From Candidatus Brocadia sapporoensis (lineage in GTDB: Bacteria; Planctomycetota; Brocadiia; Brocadiales; Brocadiaceae), in the NCBI RefSeq assembly GCF_001753675.2, contig NZ_MJUW02000112.1:1-64000 (forward strand): a stretch of DNA of 64,000 nt, read 5' to 3'. Each line of letters begins with the position of its first letter. Positions within the stretch are counted from its first letter, which is position 1. The notes beneath the pieces are model-generated. The model was not told the DNA's origin. It did no database searches and saw only the letters and a list, made by a program, of their open reading frames with translations. A program made the translations under genes and the position numbers. Shown here in pieces: positions 54,897 through 64,000 of this stretch.

Positions 54897-55628
54897 ATGT
54901 TCATTATTCCAGCTATCGATTTAAAGAACGGTAAATGTGTGCGACTGACCCAGGGAGTGAAGGATGCGGAGACCGTCTTTTCTGACGATCCTGTGGAAGT
55001 GGCCAGGTCGTGGGAGGATCAGGGCGCCGAATATCTTCATATCGTTGACCTCGACGGGGCATTCGATGGCATACCACGTAACCTTGCCGTTGTTGAGCGC
55101 ATTCTGCAACAGATAAAGATTCCGGTTGAGTTTGGCGGCGGTTTGAGGACAACCCAGTCCGTTGAAACGCTCCTCAATATGGGAGTCGACCGCGTAATTG
55201 TGGGAACAAAGGCCATAGATTCGCCCTCGTGGGTGAATGAACTCTGTGCGGCATTCCCAGGACGCATTGCCGTCGGAATTGACGCAAAAAATGGTAAAGT
55301 GGCCGTGAAGGGCTGGACTTCCGTGTGTGAGTGGGAGGCTGTTGCCTTTGCCAGGGAAATGGAAAAAGCGTCTCCCTGCGCCATGATCTTTACTGACATC
55401 TCAAAGGACGGGATGCTGCAAGGGCCGAATATCACCAGTTTAAAAGAGTTTTTAGCGGCTGTTACAACCCCGGTTATTGCATCGGGCGGAATCTCATCGA
55501 TGAAGGATATCGAGGCGTTGAGCCAGTTATCCATTGCCGGGATGATTATCGGTAAGGCTTTGTATACAGGACATATCAAATTTTCAGAAGCAAAACAACT
55601 CTGTAATTCACTCTGCATCAAAAAGTAA
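54897..55628 (+). CDS. hisA: Phosphoribosylformimino-5-aminoimidazole carboxamide ribotide isomerase HisA
   Basis: A (beta/alpha)8-barrel isomerase of histidine synthesis. I start at ATG 54897, which gives the family N-terminus MFIIPAIDLKNGKCVRLTQG; a 17-codon in-frame extension from ATG 54846 is not typical. The catalytic Asp residues are in AIDLK (about residue 8) and FTDISKDGM (about 170); phosphate loops are VEFGGGLR and IASGGISS. Length 243 residues is normal. The next ORF is an EF-G-like pseudogene 24 bp away. Confidence 0.93.
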   Translation: MFIIPAIDLKNGKCVRLTQGVKDAETVFSDDPVEVARSWEDQGAEYLHIVDLDGAFDGIPRNLAVVERILQQIKIPVEFGGGLRTTQSVETLLNMGVDRVIVGTKAIDSPSWVNELCAAFPGRIAVGIDAKNGKVAVKGWTSVCEWEAVAFAREMEKASPCAMIFTDISKDGMLQGPNITSLKEFLAAVTTPVIASGGISSMKDIEALSQLSIAGMIIGKALYTGHIKFSEAKQLCNSLCIKK

Positions 55629-55652
55629 AGACGTTTTTGCATGGAGTGAACT

Positions 55653-56695
55653 ATGATTCTGTATGAGACAGAAGACATTCGGTCTATTGTACTTCTGGGA
55701 CATGGAGCTTCGGGAAAGACCTCGCTGGTTGAATCGATGCTTTTTAAGGCCGTGGCGACTGCACGACTCGGCAGTGTTGAAAATGGCATATCGGTGTCGG
55801 ATTATGACCCCGATGCAAAAAGAGGAAAAGCACTCGATAAACTCTCCCATTCTGCACTGCAATTGGAAAGAGTGTGAAATCAATATTATTGACACGCCTG
55901 GCTATGCAGATTTTATCCGCGATACGATTCCCGCTCTTGTTGCATCAGAAACCGTCCTCATCGTCATATCAGCCATGAACGGCATTCGGGTGAATACCAG
56001 AAAGCACTGGGATCTTGCCTGCCAAAAAGGACTCGGAAAGATCATTGTGGTAACGAAGGTAGATGGAGAAAATATTAATTTTCATGCTCTGCTTGAATCT
56101 ATCAGAAATACATTTGGAAATACCTGTGTTCCTTTGAATTTACCCGTCGGAACGGGACACGATTTCCGGGATGTTGTCAATCTCCTTGCCTTACCCAGTC
56201 CTTTGCAGGATGGCGTTGCCGGTGACGCTCACGCTCGTCATGATGCCCTGATTGAAACGATCGTTTCTGCCGACGATGCATTGATGGAGCAATACCTTGG
56301 TGGAAAGGAACTGGACAGCGCAGCCTTGCAATCTTGTTTTGTGAGGGCCGTTGCGGGCGGATCTGTTATTCCTGTCCTTTGCTGTTCCAATAAACGCGTG
56401 GATCATCGTAATTATTGAAGTTACTGTTCCAACGAGATTTATGGGTGAGATTACCGGAAACCTTTCCAGTCATCGCGGGCATATCAGAGGCATAGATTCT
56501 CTTGGGGATTTGCAGGTTGTCCGGGCTACCATACCCATGGCATCCCTAGCCAATTACGAAACGGAATTGAAATCCATGACGGGTGGGCAGGGCACATTTA
56601 CGAGGGAGTTTTCACATTATGATGTTGTACCAGCGCATCTCATGCAGCAGATTGTTGCACATGCTGCGCACAGAAATCATGCCAGAAGAGAATGA
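55653..56695 (+). pseudogene. EF-G-like translational GTPase, frameshifted and internally deleted
   Basis: ATG 55653 begins RSIVLLGHGASGKTSLVESM, a G1 motif like EF-G-2 paralogs. One frameshift near 55870 breaks the frame between SHSALQL and WKECEINIIDTPGYADF (G3). The G4 region reads VVTKVDGE. After IPVLCCSNK (start of domain II) the text jumps near 56400 to IEVTVPTRFMGEITGNLSS, the start of domain V, so domains II to IV are lost. EF-G domain V then runs to the stop at 56693-56695. At least one frameshift and a deletion of roughly 300 codons make it non-functional. Confidence 0.82.
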
Positions 56696-56781
56696 ATTTT
56701 GTACGAGGTCAGCAAGGATAAATGTACTTTACCATCCTATCCTTGAGAAAATTCACATTTTGTTGACATCTTAAGGATATC

Positions 56782-57735
56782 TCAGGAAATAGTATGCAAA
56801 CGCTCTCTTTTCAGAATTGCCTCCTTGTCTCTTTCGATCTGCATCTTGAGTTCTTCGGAGGTTGTAAATGGTATCTCGTCTCTTATTTTAAAGAGAAACT
56901 GAACTTCAAGGTTTTGTCCGTATATATTCTCATGGAAATCGAGAATATGCACTTCAATTTCCATTGTTTCATTCTCACTTGTAAATAATTCTCTGGTGAA
57001 GGTAGGCCTTAAACCTATGTTGGTCAGCGCCAGGTACTCGCGTCCAGCCCAACGCAGCTTTGTTCCGTAAACACCCCGGGGTGGTCTCACCTCATGATGC
57101 AAATCCAGATTCGCAGTTGGGTACCCGAGAGTTTTTCCCCTGCCGGACTTTCTCACTACCGTACCCAGGACAGAAACAGGTCTGCCAAGCATCCCTTCTG
57201 CAGTTTCCAATTCCCCTTTCAGTATGGCTTGCCGGATTGCTGTACTGCTAATTATCTGCCCCTGATAAATTACCGGTGGACATTCATATACTTCATAGCC
57301 ATAAGTAGCAGCCAAACTACGAACCAAACCAATATCTCCTTCGCGGTCTCTCCCGAAATGGCAGTTAAAGCCCAGCACAATACGTTTCACGCCTAGCCAG
57401 CAGACCATGATCTCGTGGATAAAATCTTCTGCACTCATATATGCAAGCTTTTTGTCAAAAGGAAGAACAACCGTGTGGTCTACTCCCAGATGGCCAAACA
57501 ACGTTAGCCGGTGCTCCAAAGAGGTAATAAAGGAGGGTGGCCTGTTTTCGAGAACATTTTTCGGGTGACGGTTGAAGGTAATGATAACTGACTCCCCTTG
57601 TTTTGCAAGGGCGTGTTCTCTGATACTTTCAATGATCTTTTGATGTCCCCGATGTACGCCATCAAACATCCCTATCGTGGCAACAGGGAAAGGAATCTTT
57701 CTGGTTAATACATTTATGCCATAAATTGTTTCCAA
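56782..57735 (-). CDS. ribF: Bifunctional riboflavin kinase / FAD synthetase
   Basis: Converts riboflavin to FMN and FAD. The N-terminal half is the nucleotidyltransferase (TIGMFDGVHRGHQKII, about residues 20-35; FNRHPKNVL), the C-terminal half the kinase (GRGKTLGYPTANL near 195, then the RPTF loop). Length 317 residues is typical. The start is TTG at 57735 with AAAGGAA 8 nt upstream. On the minus strand downstream of the ppiD-like gene, with a 63-bp gap. Confidence 0.94.
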   Translation of the reverse strand: METIYGINVLTRKIPFPVATIGMFDGVHRGHQKIIESIREHALAKQGESVIITFNRHPKNVLENRPPSFITSLEHRLTLFGHLGVDHTVVLPFDKKLAYMSAEDFIHEIMVCWLGVKRIVLGFNCHFGRDREGDIGLVRSLAATYGYEVYECPPVIYQGQIISSTAIRQAILKGELETAEGMLGRPVSVLGTVVRKSGRGKTLGYPTANLDLHHEVRPPRGVYGTKLRWAGREYLALTNIGLRPTFTRELFTSENETMEIEVHILDFHENIYGQNLEVQFLFKIRDEIPFTTSEELKMQIERDKEAILKRERLHTIS

Positions 57736-57798
57736 TACGGGTTCCTTTTATTGATCGATCCCATGGTAAACTACACCTATTGCTCAAGAGGCTCTGTT

Positions 57799-59562
57799 TC
57801 ATTGAAATTTTGTGTAGAGTTCCGTATGCCGGCTCAGATCATTTTGCCAGTCAGTCATGAAAGACTCTTGTTTTTCATACAAGTAACGTTGCACCACCGT
57901 TTCTTTGTCTTTCTCAAAAACCGTCTTGTCCGCTGACTTTTTGTCAATCAGGTATATAATGTAGCAAGCCTTTACTCCGGATGTTTCTAATGCAATTCCT
58001 CGTTGACCCGGTTTCAGCTCGAACCCCTTTTTTGCTACATTCGGCCTGTCCTCTTTGAGCGCTTCGATATATCGTGAGTCTTTATTGAAAAGCTTCATGG
58101 GACGATTAATATAATTTGTTTCACAAACAGGGACGTCTTTTAAACCGCTTTCCGTCTTAATTGCCTTAACCATGTCTTCGAAGGAAATGCTCTTGGTGGT
58201 TGTGCCTGCATATTTTTCAGCAAGCTCCTTTGCCTTCAGGAGTCCCTTTTCCATCCGGAGATCGTTGATTACAATATTTCGAATCTCTTCCAGGGGTGGT
58301 GCTGCTGCCGTTTTTTTATCAACGAGCTGAAAAATAACCTTGCCTTCCACGTAATCGAATGGGATGGAAGGCTCATATTTTCCCCGGTCAAATGCAATTT
58401 GAACAAGTTGGTCAGAACCAGGCAATACCTCAAGCAGGTCGTTTTCCGTGAGAAATTCGTCGTTCGACTTCTTGCCTTTCGGAATTTCGTAAACCACGTT
58501 GTATTTATGTGCCAGGTCTTTAAAGCCTGGTCGTTCTGTCTTATCCATTGTCTCGTATATCTCTTCGTCCAGTTTATTCATTATTTCTGTGGCTTTTGTC
58601 ATAGCCTTTTGCCTTGCAAGTATCTTTTGAATGTCGCCTTTCACTTGAGAGAAGGATTTGTATGGGGAATCAATTTTCTGTTCCTGAGGCTTACCCGTCT
58701 CAGGGGAGATTTTTTCCTCTATTTTCACCGCCTTTTTTTCAGCCGGAGGCTCATCCCTGGTTGTCTGTTCTGAGGCAACTTTGTATTGTGTCTCCTTATT
58801 ATCTTCATAATATTTTTTCATTTCGTCGTCAGTAACCGGTACTTGCTTTTCCAAGTCGGTATATCGTGCAATCAGGCACTCCAGCTTTATCCTTTCAGGG
58901 AACTTGTATCCGGGTTTTTCTGCGTCTGCGTTATAGTCATCATTCCTATACTTTTCATAATAGGCGCGTATTTCATCTTCTGTTATATTTACTGAATCCT
59001 TGAAGTCCTTTGCCTTTAAAGTAAGTATCTTGAGCTTTACCTGCTCATTTTCCAGAGAGTACCTCAGCCAAACTTCGTCTGTTGTCATCTTTACCGACAT
59101 TCGGATCATGGAGTCCAGCTTCTCAACCATGATCGCTTCCTCTAAAGTGCGTGCTATTTGCTCCTGATTTAGTCTGAAATTCGTACAAAGAAACTGGAGA
59201 AGCCTTGGTCTGTCGATGTTTTGGTTTTCACCAAATATCTGAAAAGCGAATCTCTGAAGACCTTCATCGATTTCCTGCATGGTTACCATGATCCCCATCT
59301 TCTTGGCTTTCTCGACATACATCAGTTGTTTCCAGACCAGAGAAGCGATTGGTTCTTTCGATTGGGAGAAGAATAATCTTTGCCATCGACCTACCATATC
59401 TGCAAATTCGTTCTGTGTAATCTTCCTGCCCAAAACCCTCCCGATCGGTTTCTTAGGGATCATTTCCATTGCAGAATAACTAATCCCCCATACACACATA
59501 GCAAAAATCATGACGATGTAAACCGTCTTTTGATGCCTTCTGAACCAAGAACTCGAGACCAT
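57799..59562 (-). CDS. PpiD/SurA-like membrane-anchored foldase
   Basis: A 587-residue exported chaperone. A single N-terminal membrane helix (about 12-32) is followed by SurA/PpiD N-terminal-like helical text (GRKITQNEFADMVGRWQRLF), a charged central part with a lysine/proline-rich insert (about 265-300), and a weak parvulin-like region (PFDYVEGKVIFQLVDKK). No clear parvulin active-site block is visible, so isomerase activity is uncertain. Likely helps fold secreted proteins. Upstream the divergent topA shares the intergenic region. Confidence 0.72.
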   Translation of the reverse strand: MVSSSWFRRHQKTVYIVMIFAMCVWGISYSAMEMIPKKPIGRVLGRKITQNEFADMVGRWQRLFFSQSKEPIASLVWKQLMYVEKAKKMGIMVTMQEIDEGLQRFAFQIFGENQNIDRPRLLQFLCTNFRLNQEQIARTLEEAIMVEKLDSMIRMSVKMTTDEVWLRYSLENEQVKLKILTLKAKDFKDSVNITEDEIRAYYEKYRNDDYNADAEKPGYKFPERIKLECLIARYTDLEKQVPVTDDEMKKYYEDNKETQYKVASEQTTRDEPPAEKKAVKIEEKISPETGKPQEQKIDSPYKSFSQVKGDIQKILARQKAMTKATEIMNKLDEEIYETMDKTERPGFKDLAHKYNVVYEIPKGKKSNDEFLTENDLLEVLPGSDQLVQIAFDRGKYEPSIPFDYVEGKVIFQLVDKKTAAAPPLEEIRNIVINDLRMEKGLLKAKELAEKYAGTTTKSISFEDMVKAIKTESGLKDVPVCETNYINRPMKLFNKDSRYIEALKEDRPNVAKKGFELKPGQRGIALETSGVKACYIIYLIDKKSADKTVFEKDKETVVQRYLYEKQESFMTDWQNDLSRHTELYTKFQ

Positions 59563-59719
59563 ATCTCCCTCTTCTATTGAATATACTACCCAGATGTAAT
59601 GTAAAAATAAAATAAAGTGTCATTTTATATGCAATGCTGGCAATTATCAAATGCTTTTTTGCAATTTGTTTTTATTACGGTGCAGAAAAATAATTAATCG
59701 ATTACAGCACAGAAATGTC

Positions 59720-59749
59720 TTGACATGATTTCCAACCTCTGCTTAAATT
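59720..59749 (+). promoter_or_regulatory. topA promoter
   Basis: TTGACA (59720-59725) is a consensus -35; TTAAAT at 59743-59748 (17-nt spacer) or TAAATT one base later is a fair -10. It lies about 30 bp upstream of ATG 59781. Confidence 0.6.
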
Positions 59750-59780
59750 TGCACTTTCAGATTTTTTTGAGGTTTTATAC

Positions 59781-62133
59781 ATGGCCAGAGCGAAGAAAAA
59801 TATGGTAATTGTTGAATCCCCCGCCAAGGCGAAGACCATTGGTACGTATCTCGGCGCATCCTTTTTCGTCCGTTCGTCGATGGGACATGTTCGCGACTTG
59901 CCCGAAAAAAAAATTATCCGTAGATATTGAAAACAATTTTACTCCGGAATATAAGATCATCCCAAGCCGGAAAAAGCTTATTTCAGAGTTACTGGCTGAT
60001 TCAAAGAAGGCAGATGCTATCTACCTGGCATCCGATCTTGACCGCGAGGGAGAGGCAATTGCATGGCATTTGACCCAGGCTCTTGGAATATCCGATGAAA
60101 AGGCACGACGGGTTACGTTCAACGAAATCACAAAAGATGCCATTCTGGAGGCCTTTAATCATCCCAGTCCTATCAATATGGCAAAGGTGAACGCCCAACA
60201 GGCGCGGCGGATACTCGACCGTATTGTCGGTTACCAGATAAGCCCTCTTTTGTGGAAAAAAATCTCAAAAGGACTCAGCGCTGGCCGTGTCCAATCTGTG
60301 GCTGTTCGTCTGATTGTGGAACGCGAAAAGGAAATCCGGGAATTCAAGCCACAAGAGTATTGGAGGATTACTGCCGAATTAAAAACCATTTCGGGTGATA
60401 TACTGAAACCCGAGAATCTTAAAACCTTTAAAGCCCTCCTGCTAAAGTTCAACAACGAAAACATTGAAATAAAAAACGAAACGCAAGCTACGGATATAGT
60501 CAGCGAACTTCAAAAGGCAGGGTATTGTGTTGCTCATGTAAAAAAACAGACGAAACGCAATAATGCCCCTCCTCCCTTTACCACAAGTCTCTTGCAGCAA
60601 CAAGCGTCAACCCGATTGCAGTTCAGCGCAAAAAAAACAATGCTCATTGCCCAACAGTTATACGAGGGTATTGATATTGGCACAGAAGGCGCCGTAGGGC
60701 TTATTACGTATATGAGAACGGATTCATTTCACATATCGGAACAAGCGATAACATCCTGCCGGAAGTTGATTGCAGATAGCTATGGGGAAAATTACCTTCC
60801 GGAAAAACCCAATATGCATGCATCGGACAAAAAAGGAACCCAGGGCGCTCACGAAGCTATACGACCTACGATGATCGAATACACGCCTGAATCCATAAAA
60901 AACTCTTTAACAAAAGATCAGTACAGGCTGTATGAACTCATATGGAACCGATTTGTTGCCAGTCAGATGAAACCGGCACTCTACGCAGTAACGGATGTCG
61001 AAATTGTTACGCAACCTGAAAAAGTCTCAATAAATGATACGCCTGCGCCTTCAAAGCAGTACTTGTTGAAAGCAAGGGGGAGGGAATTGCTTTTTGATGG
61101 TCATACCCGTGTTTCAGGACACGAAATGGAAAAGGATGAACAGATCCTCCCGACATTAGAGAAAGACCAAATACTTGAATTAATAGCAGTCGCGCCCACA
61201 CAGCATTTTACTCAACCCCCACCCCGCTTTACCGAGGCGTCTCTTGTGAAAACCCTGGAGAAGCTGGGGATAGGAAGACCAAGCACCTATGCTGCTATTA
61301 TCTCTACCATACAGGACCGTGGATACGTCAAGCAGGAGAAACGCGCCTTTTATGCGACGGAACTGGGGATGCTGGTTACGGAAAAACTTATTGAACATTT
61401 TGCAAAAATCATGGATGTAAAGTTTACCTCGCACATGGAGGATGAACTGGACAAGATCGAAGATGAAAAGGTCGGGTGGCTGAAAGTGCTTAAGGAATTC
61501 TATGAACCGTTTAAAATTGATTTGGAAAAGGCGGTGGGAGAGATGAAAAGCGTAAAGGGAACACCGGAAGAAAGCAACCAGAAATGCACGCTCTGCGGGC
61601 AACCAATGGTTATCCGATGGGGCAGACACGGTAAATTTTTGGGCTGTTCGGCGTTTCCTACCTGTAAAAGCACCCTTCCTCTGGATGAAAAAGGCGAGCC
61701 GGCGCCCCCGGAAGCAACTGACCAAAAGTGTGAGAAATGCGGAAGCGCCATGGTGGTGAAGACGAGCCGGCACGGAAAGTTTCTTGCATGCTCTGCATAT
61801 CCCGCCTGCAAGAATACCAAATCTCTTACCGGAGAAACTACAAAGGTTGAGCCCACGAATGAAAAGTGTGAAAAATGTGGCAGTCCCATGATTATCCGGT
61901 TTAGCAAAAAAGGCCGGTTTATGGGATGTTCTGCCTATCCCAAATGCAGGAATATCAAATCACTTCCCACCGGAGTAAAATGTCCGAATGAGGGCTGTGG
62001 AGGCGACCTTGTGCAACGACGATCAAAAAAGGGTGGTGTATTCTTTGGATGCAGCAAATACCCGGAATGCGATTATATAACAAAGGAACTCCCCAACACT
62101 TCTGATGCAGTAAAAGAAGATGACCCGGGTTAA
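59781..62133 (+). CDS. topA: DNA topoisomerase I (single frameshift at an A9 run)
   Basis: Relaxes negative supercoils. The true start is ATG 59781 ([21 protein letters not shown], the TOPRIM opening). The frame breaks at nine A residues (59905-59913): eight A would give [11 protein letters not shown] and join the long downstream frame. After this the DRE motif region ([16 protein letters not shown]), catalytic Tyr in [10 protein letters not shown] (about residue 310) and four C-terminal zinc ribbons (CTLC, CEKC, CEKC, then CPNEGC) follow. About 784 residues if corrected. Being essential, it is probably intact in the cell. Confidence 0.88.
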
Positions 62134-62222
62134 ACAAAAAGAGCAAGGTGGCATTGTGGAGCGTCTGTACCAGAACAAGGGGCCCGTGGTAATTATAGAT
62201 TCAGTTCTTCGATAAGATACTT

Positions 62223-63294
62223 ATGAAAACCGGCGTTGCTCATCTGCCGCTTCACGGGGGTAAGGCGCCTTCATGGCTATTCCAGCGTATGAATCGGCTT
62301 GCCACGGGAAGTTACGATTGCCGTGGTAGGCGAATACGGTCACCGGGAAATGCTGAAAAGACTTTCTGACCCATTCTGGTTTCAGGCATTCGGCTGTGTG
62401 TTAGGATTTGACTGGTATTCAAGCGGCGTTACAACAACCACATGCGGCGCGCTCAAGGAAGGTATAAAAGGGCTTGAATGGGAGCTATGCCGGTTTATTG
62501 CTGGCGGTAAGGGAGGAACTTCCCGGAAAACGCCGTCGGAGATTATCCGTGTGGGTGATCAGTTGTCGTGTGACCCGGAAAAACTTGTCTATGCCAGCAG
62601 GATGAGTGCCAAAGTGGACAGTAGCGCAGTGCAGGATGGGTATCAGTTGTATCATCACTCATTTATCTTCACAAAGTCCGGTGATTGGGCTGTTGTTCAG
62701 CAGGGAATGAATAATGCCAATAAATATGCACGTCGATACCACTGGCTTGGCAGCAGGGTGACAAGCTTTGTAGTGGAGCCCCATCAGGCTATTTGCTGTG
62801 ATTCACGGGGGGATACCCTGAATATGGTCGCCGTGACGAATGAAGAGGCACGTCAATCCACTGCCGTTCTTTCACAGGTAAAACCCAATATTATAGTCGA
62901 AGAAATTAAGAAGATACAGAGATTGCATCTGCCGCCCCGTCACCACGTGGATATTCGCGATATTCATCCTGACCGGTTGTACAAGATATTCACAAAAACC
63001 TACGAACATACCCCGAAAAATTTTGAATCTTTGCTGGGAATTGAAGGAGTGGGTCCCAAGACCATCCGGACGCTGGCCTTAATTTCGGAAATTGTGTACG
63101 GGAAAAGTCCCAGCTTTCATGATCCCGTTAGGTACAGCTTTGCCCATGGTGGTAAGGACGGATATCCGTATCCGGTTGATAAAGATGTTTATGACCGTAC
63201 GATCGGGATCTTAAAGCATGCACTCAAACAGGCAAAGGCAAGAAACAGCGGAAAGATGGATGCTCTGAAACGGCTAAACAGTTTCATGTCTTAA
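62223..63294 (+). CDS. DUF763-family protein (single frameshift)
   Basis: A DUF763 protein, a family found in archaea and some bacteria, function not established. ATG 62223 encodes the family N-terminus KTGVAHLPLHGGKAPSWLF; within GCTTGCCACGGG (around 62298-62306) one extra C shifts the frame, and the rest continues from 62299 as REVTIAVVGEYGHREMLKRL, DPFWFQAFGCVLGFDWYSSG and a helix-hairpin-helix-like LLGIEGVGPKTIRTL near the C-terminus, suggesting DNA binding. Corrected length about 356 residues. It follows topA by 90 bp. Confidence 0.8.
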
Positions 63295-63305
63295 GTAATA
63301 CCAAT

Positions 63306-63379
63306 TTGCATTCAAAGGAATACCAACAATAATACTTTTGCCAGAATGATATTGCATATTAGTTTATGTTTGAATGCAA
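63306..63379. repeat. Inverted repeat downstream of DUF763
   Basis: TTGCATTCAAA (63306-63316) recurs inverted as TTTGAATGCAA (63369-63379), 52 bp apart. It may be a dispersed intergenic repeat or a loose terminator between the convergent genes; there is no T-run directly after it. Confidence 0.4.
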
Positions 63380-63521
63380 CTTAATATAAGTACCCAACGT
63401 TGAGCGACCAGTCTAGCCGCCCAACCATTAGAAATTGTATATTGCACAGGATGATACGGGCTTTGTCACAAGCGCTCAGTCGAACGGTAATATCTAGGTA
63501 TTCGTGTTGAATTTATACAAA

Positions 63522-64000
63522 TTATTCCGCAATTAAATTTTCCTGCCATCGTGATGAAAGTGCGGGGCAACGGGCTAACTCACGTGCCGCTTTGACGTTG
63601 GTCCTGCGATTGCACATAATTATGTATGCCGTAGCAACAGTCCATTGCGGAAATGACCGTTCTGCGAGGACCAAAGCATTGCCTGCCTCTACATATCCCT
63701 CCTGTAAGACACGGAAATACCAGCCCGTCTTTCCTGTTTGTTTCACGAGGGTGCTGAAACCTTTGACTCCCCATCGGCGCTCTATTTTCCAGCAGGGTTG
63801 TCGGGGCTGTGAAATCTGAATAATTGCCTCGCCGGCCTTAAATATATCACCGATACAAACCTCATCTTCCAGCAAGCCGATGGTCGTGAAATTCTCACCG
63901 AAGGCACCGTAAATTATGTCCGGCAGATGAAGATGCTGCTTCCAATGCGGGTAATGCTCGGACGGATAGGCATTAATTGCCTTGTGTAGTCCGCCGTGCA
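63522..64000 (-). CDS. MOSC-domain protein (YiiM-like), 5' end outside the window
   Basis: The frame is open from the window edge to the stop at 63522-63524. It shows the MOSC pattern: GLHKAINAYPSEHYPHW, IIYGAFGENFTTIGLLEDEVCIGD and QISQPRQPCWKI with the conserved cysteine. The C-terminal GWYFRVLQEGYVEAGN and helical tail resemble YiiM, which takes part in molybdenum cofactor-dependent reduction of N-hydroxylated compounds. The internal TTG at 63875 is not the start. Partial; at least 158 residues seen. Confidence 0.85.
   Translation of the reverse strand, partial: HGGLHKAINAYPSEHYPHWKQHLHLPDIIYGAFGENFTTIGLLEDEVCIGDIFKAGEAIIQISQPRQPCWKIERRWGVKGFSTLVKQTGKTGWYFRVLQEGYVEAGNALVLAERSFPQWTVATAYIIMCNRRTNVKAARELARCPALSSRWQENLIAE

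Overview
The window looks like a chromosomal segment from an anammox planctomycete (Brocadiales; Ca. Brocadia, Kuenenia or Jettenia type). The main evidence is a Rieske/cytochrome b gene cluster that also encodes an NAD(P)H-oxidoreductase-like flavoprotein, a hexaheme cytochrome c and an octaheme HAO-like cytochrome c. That combination is characteristic of anammox bacteria. The moderate GC content, many exported repeat proteins and informational genes with unusual neighbours fit the same picture. The genus cannot be fixed from the sequence alone.

Layout. 1-9.1 kb: a REP-associated transposase remnant, a molybdate/tungstate-type ABC transporter (ATPase and permease, no binding protein), a seven-blade beta-propeller protein, a small membrane protein beside an MprF-type lysyl-phosphatidylglycerol synthase/flippase, and a large exported protein of about 14 repeats of 47 residues. 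9.4-13 kb: a TauE/SafE exporter, argH and lysA. 13-17 kb: a compact sulfur-assimilation cluster (Met8-like siroheme synthase, sulfite reductase, DsrE-like protein, cysteine synthase, JAMM/Mec-like hydrolase, TusA-like carrier). 17-24 kb: the bc-type respiratory complex, with a good promoter in front and a strong terminator behind. 24-30 kb: agmatinase-type ureohydrolase, TPR lipoprotein, hpt, an FHA-TM-trypsin protease (frameshifted) and three small exported proteins. 30.8-36.5 kb: ruvC, murC-like ligase, a decayed speD in front of intact speE, pyrF, pabA/trpG. 36.8-46.2 kb: nusA-infB-ylxP-rbfA-hisG, TPR lipoprotein, yebC and convergent ftsH. 46.4-49.6 kb: a mobile-element hot spot with tRNA-Pro, an integrase stub, a decayed IS holding a DUF1566 gene, and a complete 1,487-bp IS of the same family inserted in the decayed copy with a 7-bp target duplication. 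49.6-64 kb: flavin-binding protein, sppA, a cysH pseudogene, prepilin peptidase, OmpA lipoprotein, hisH, hisA, an EF-G-like pseudogene, ribF, PpiD/SurA-like foldase, topA, DUF763 and a partial MOSC protein.

The most interesting functional unit is the sulfur cluster. It couples a sulfite reductase with an altered siroheme/4Fe-4S cysteine pattern to sulfur-carrier type proteins and a CysM/Mec-type cysteine synthesis pair. The same window also carries a wrecked APS/PAPS reductase (cysH). Together these suggest cysteine made from sulfite-level or carrier-bound sulfur rather than from sulfate through this cysH.

Three otherwise well conserved genes (topA, DUF763, FHA-protease) each carry one single-base frameshift, two of them at A-runs. 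This points to indel errors in the assembly, or less likely transcriptional slippage. cysH, speD and the EF-G-like gene carry several lesions each and look like true pseudogenes.
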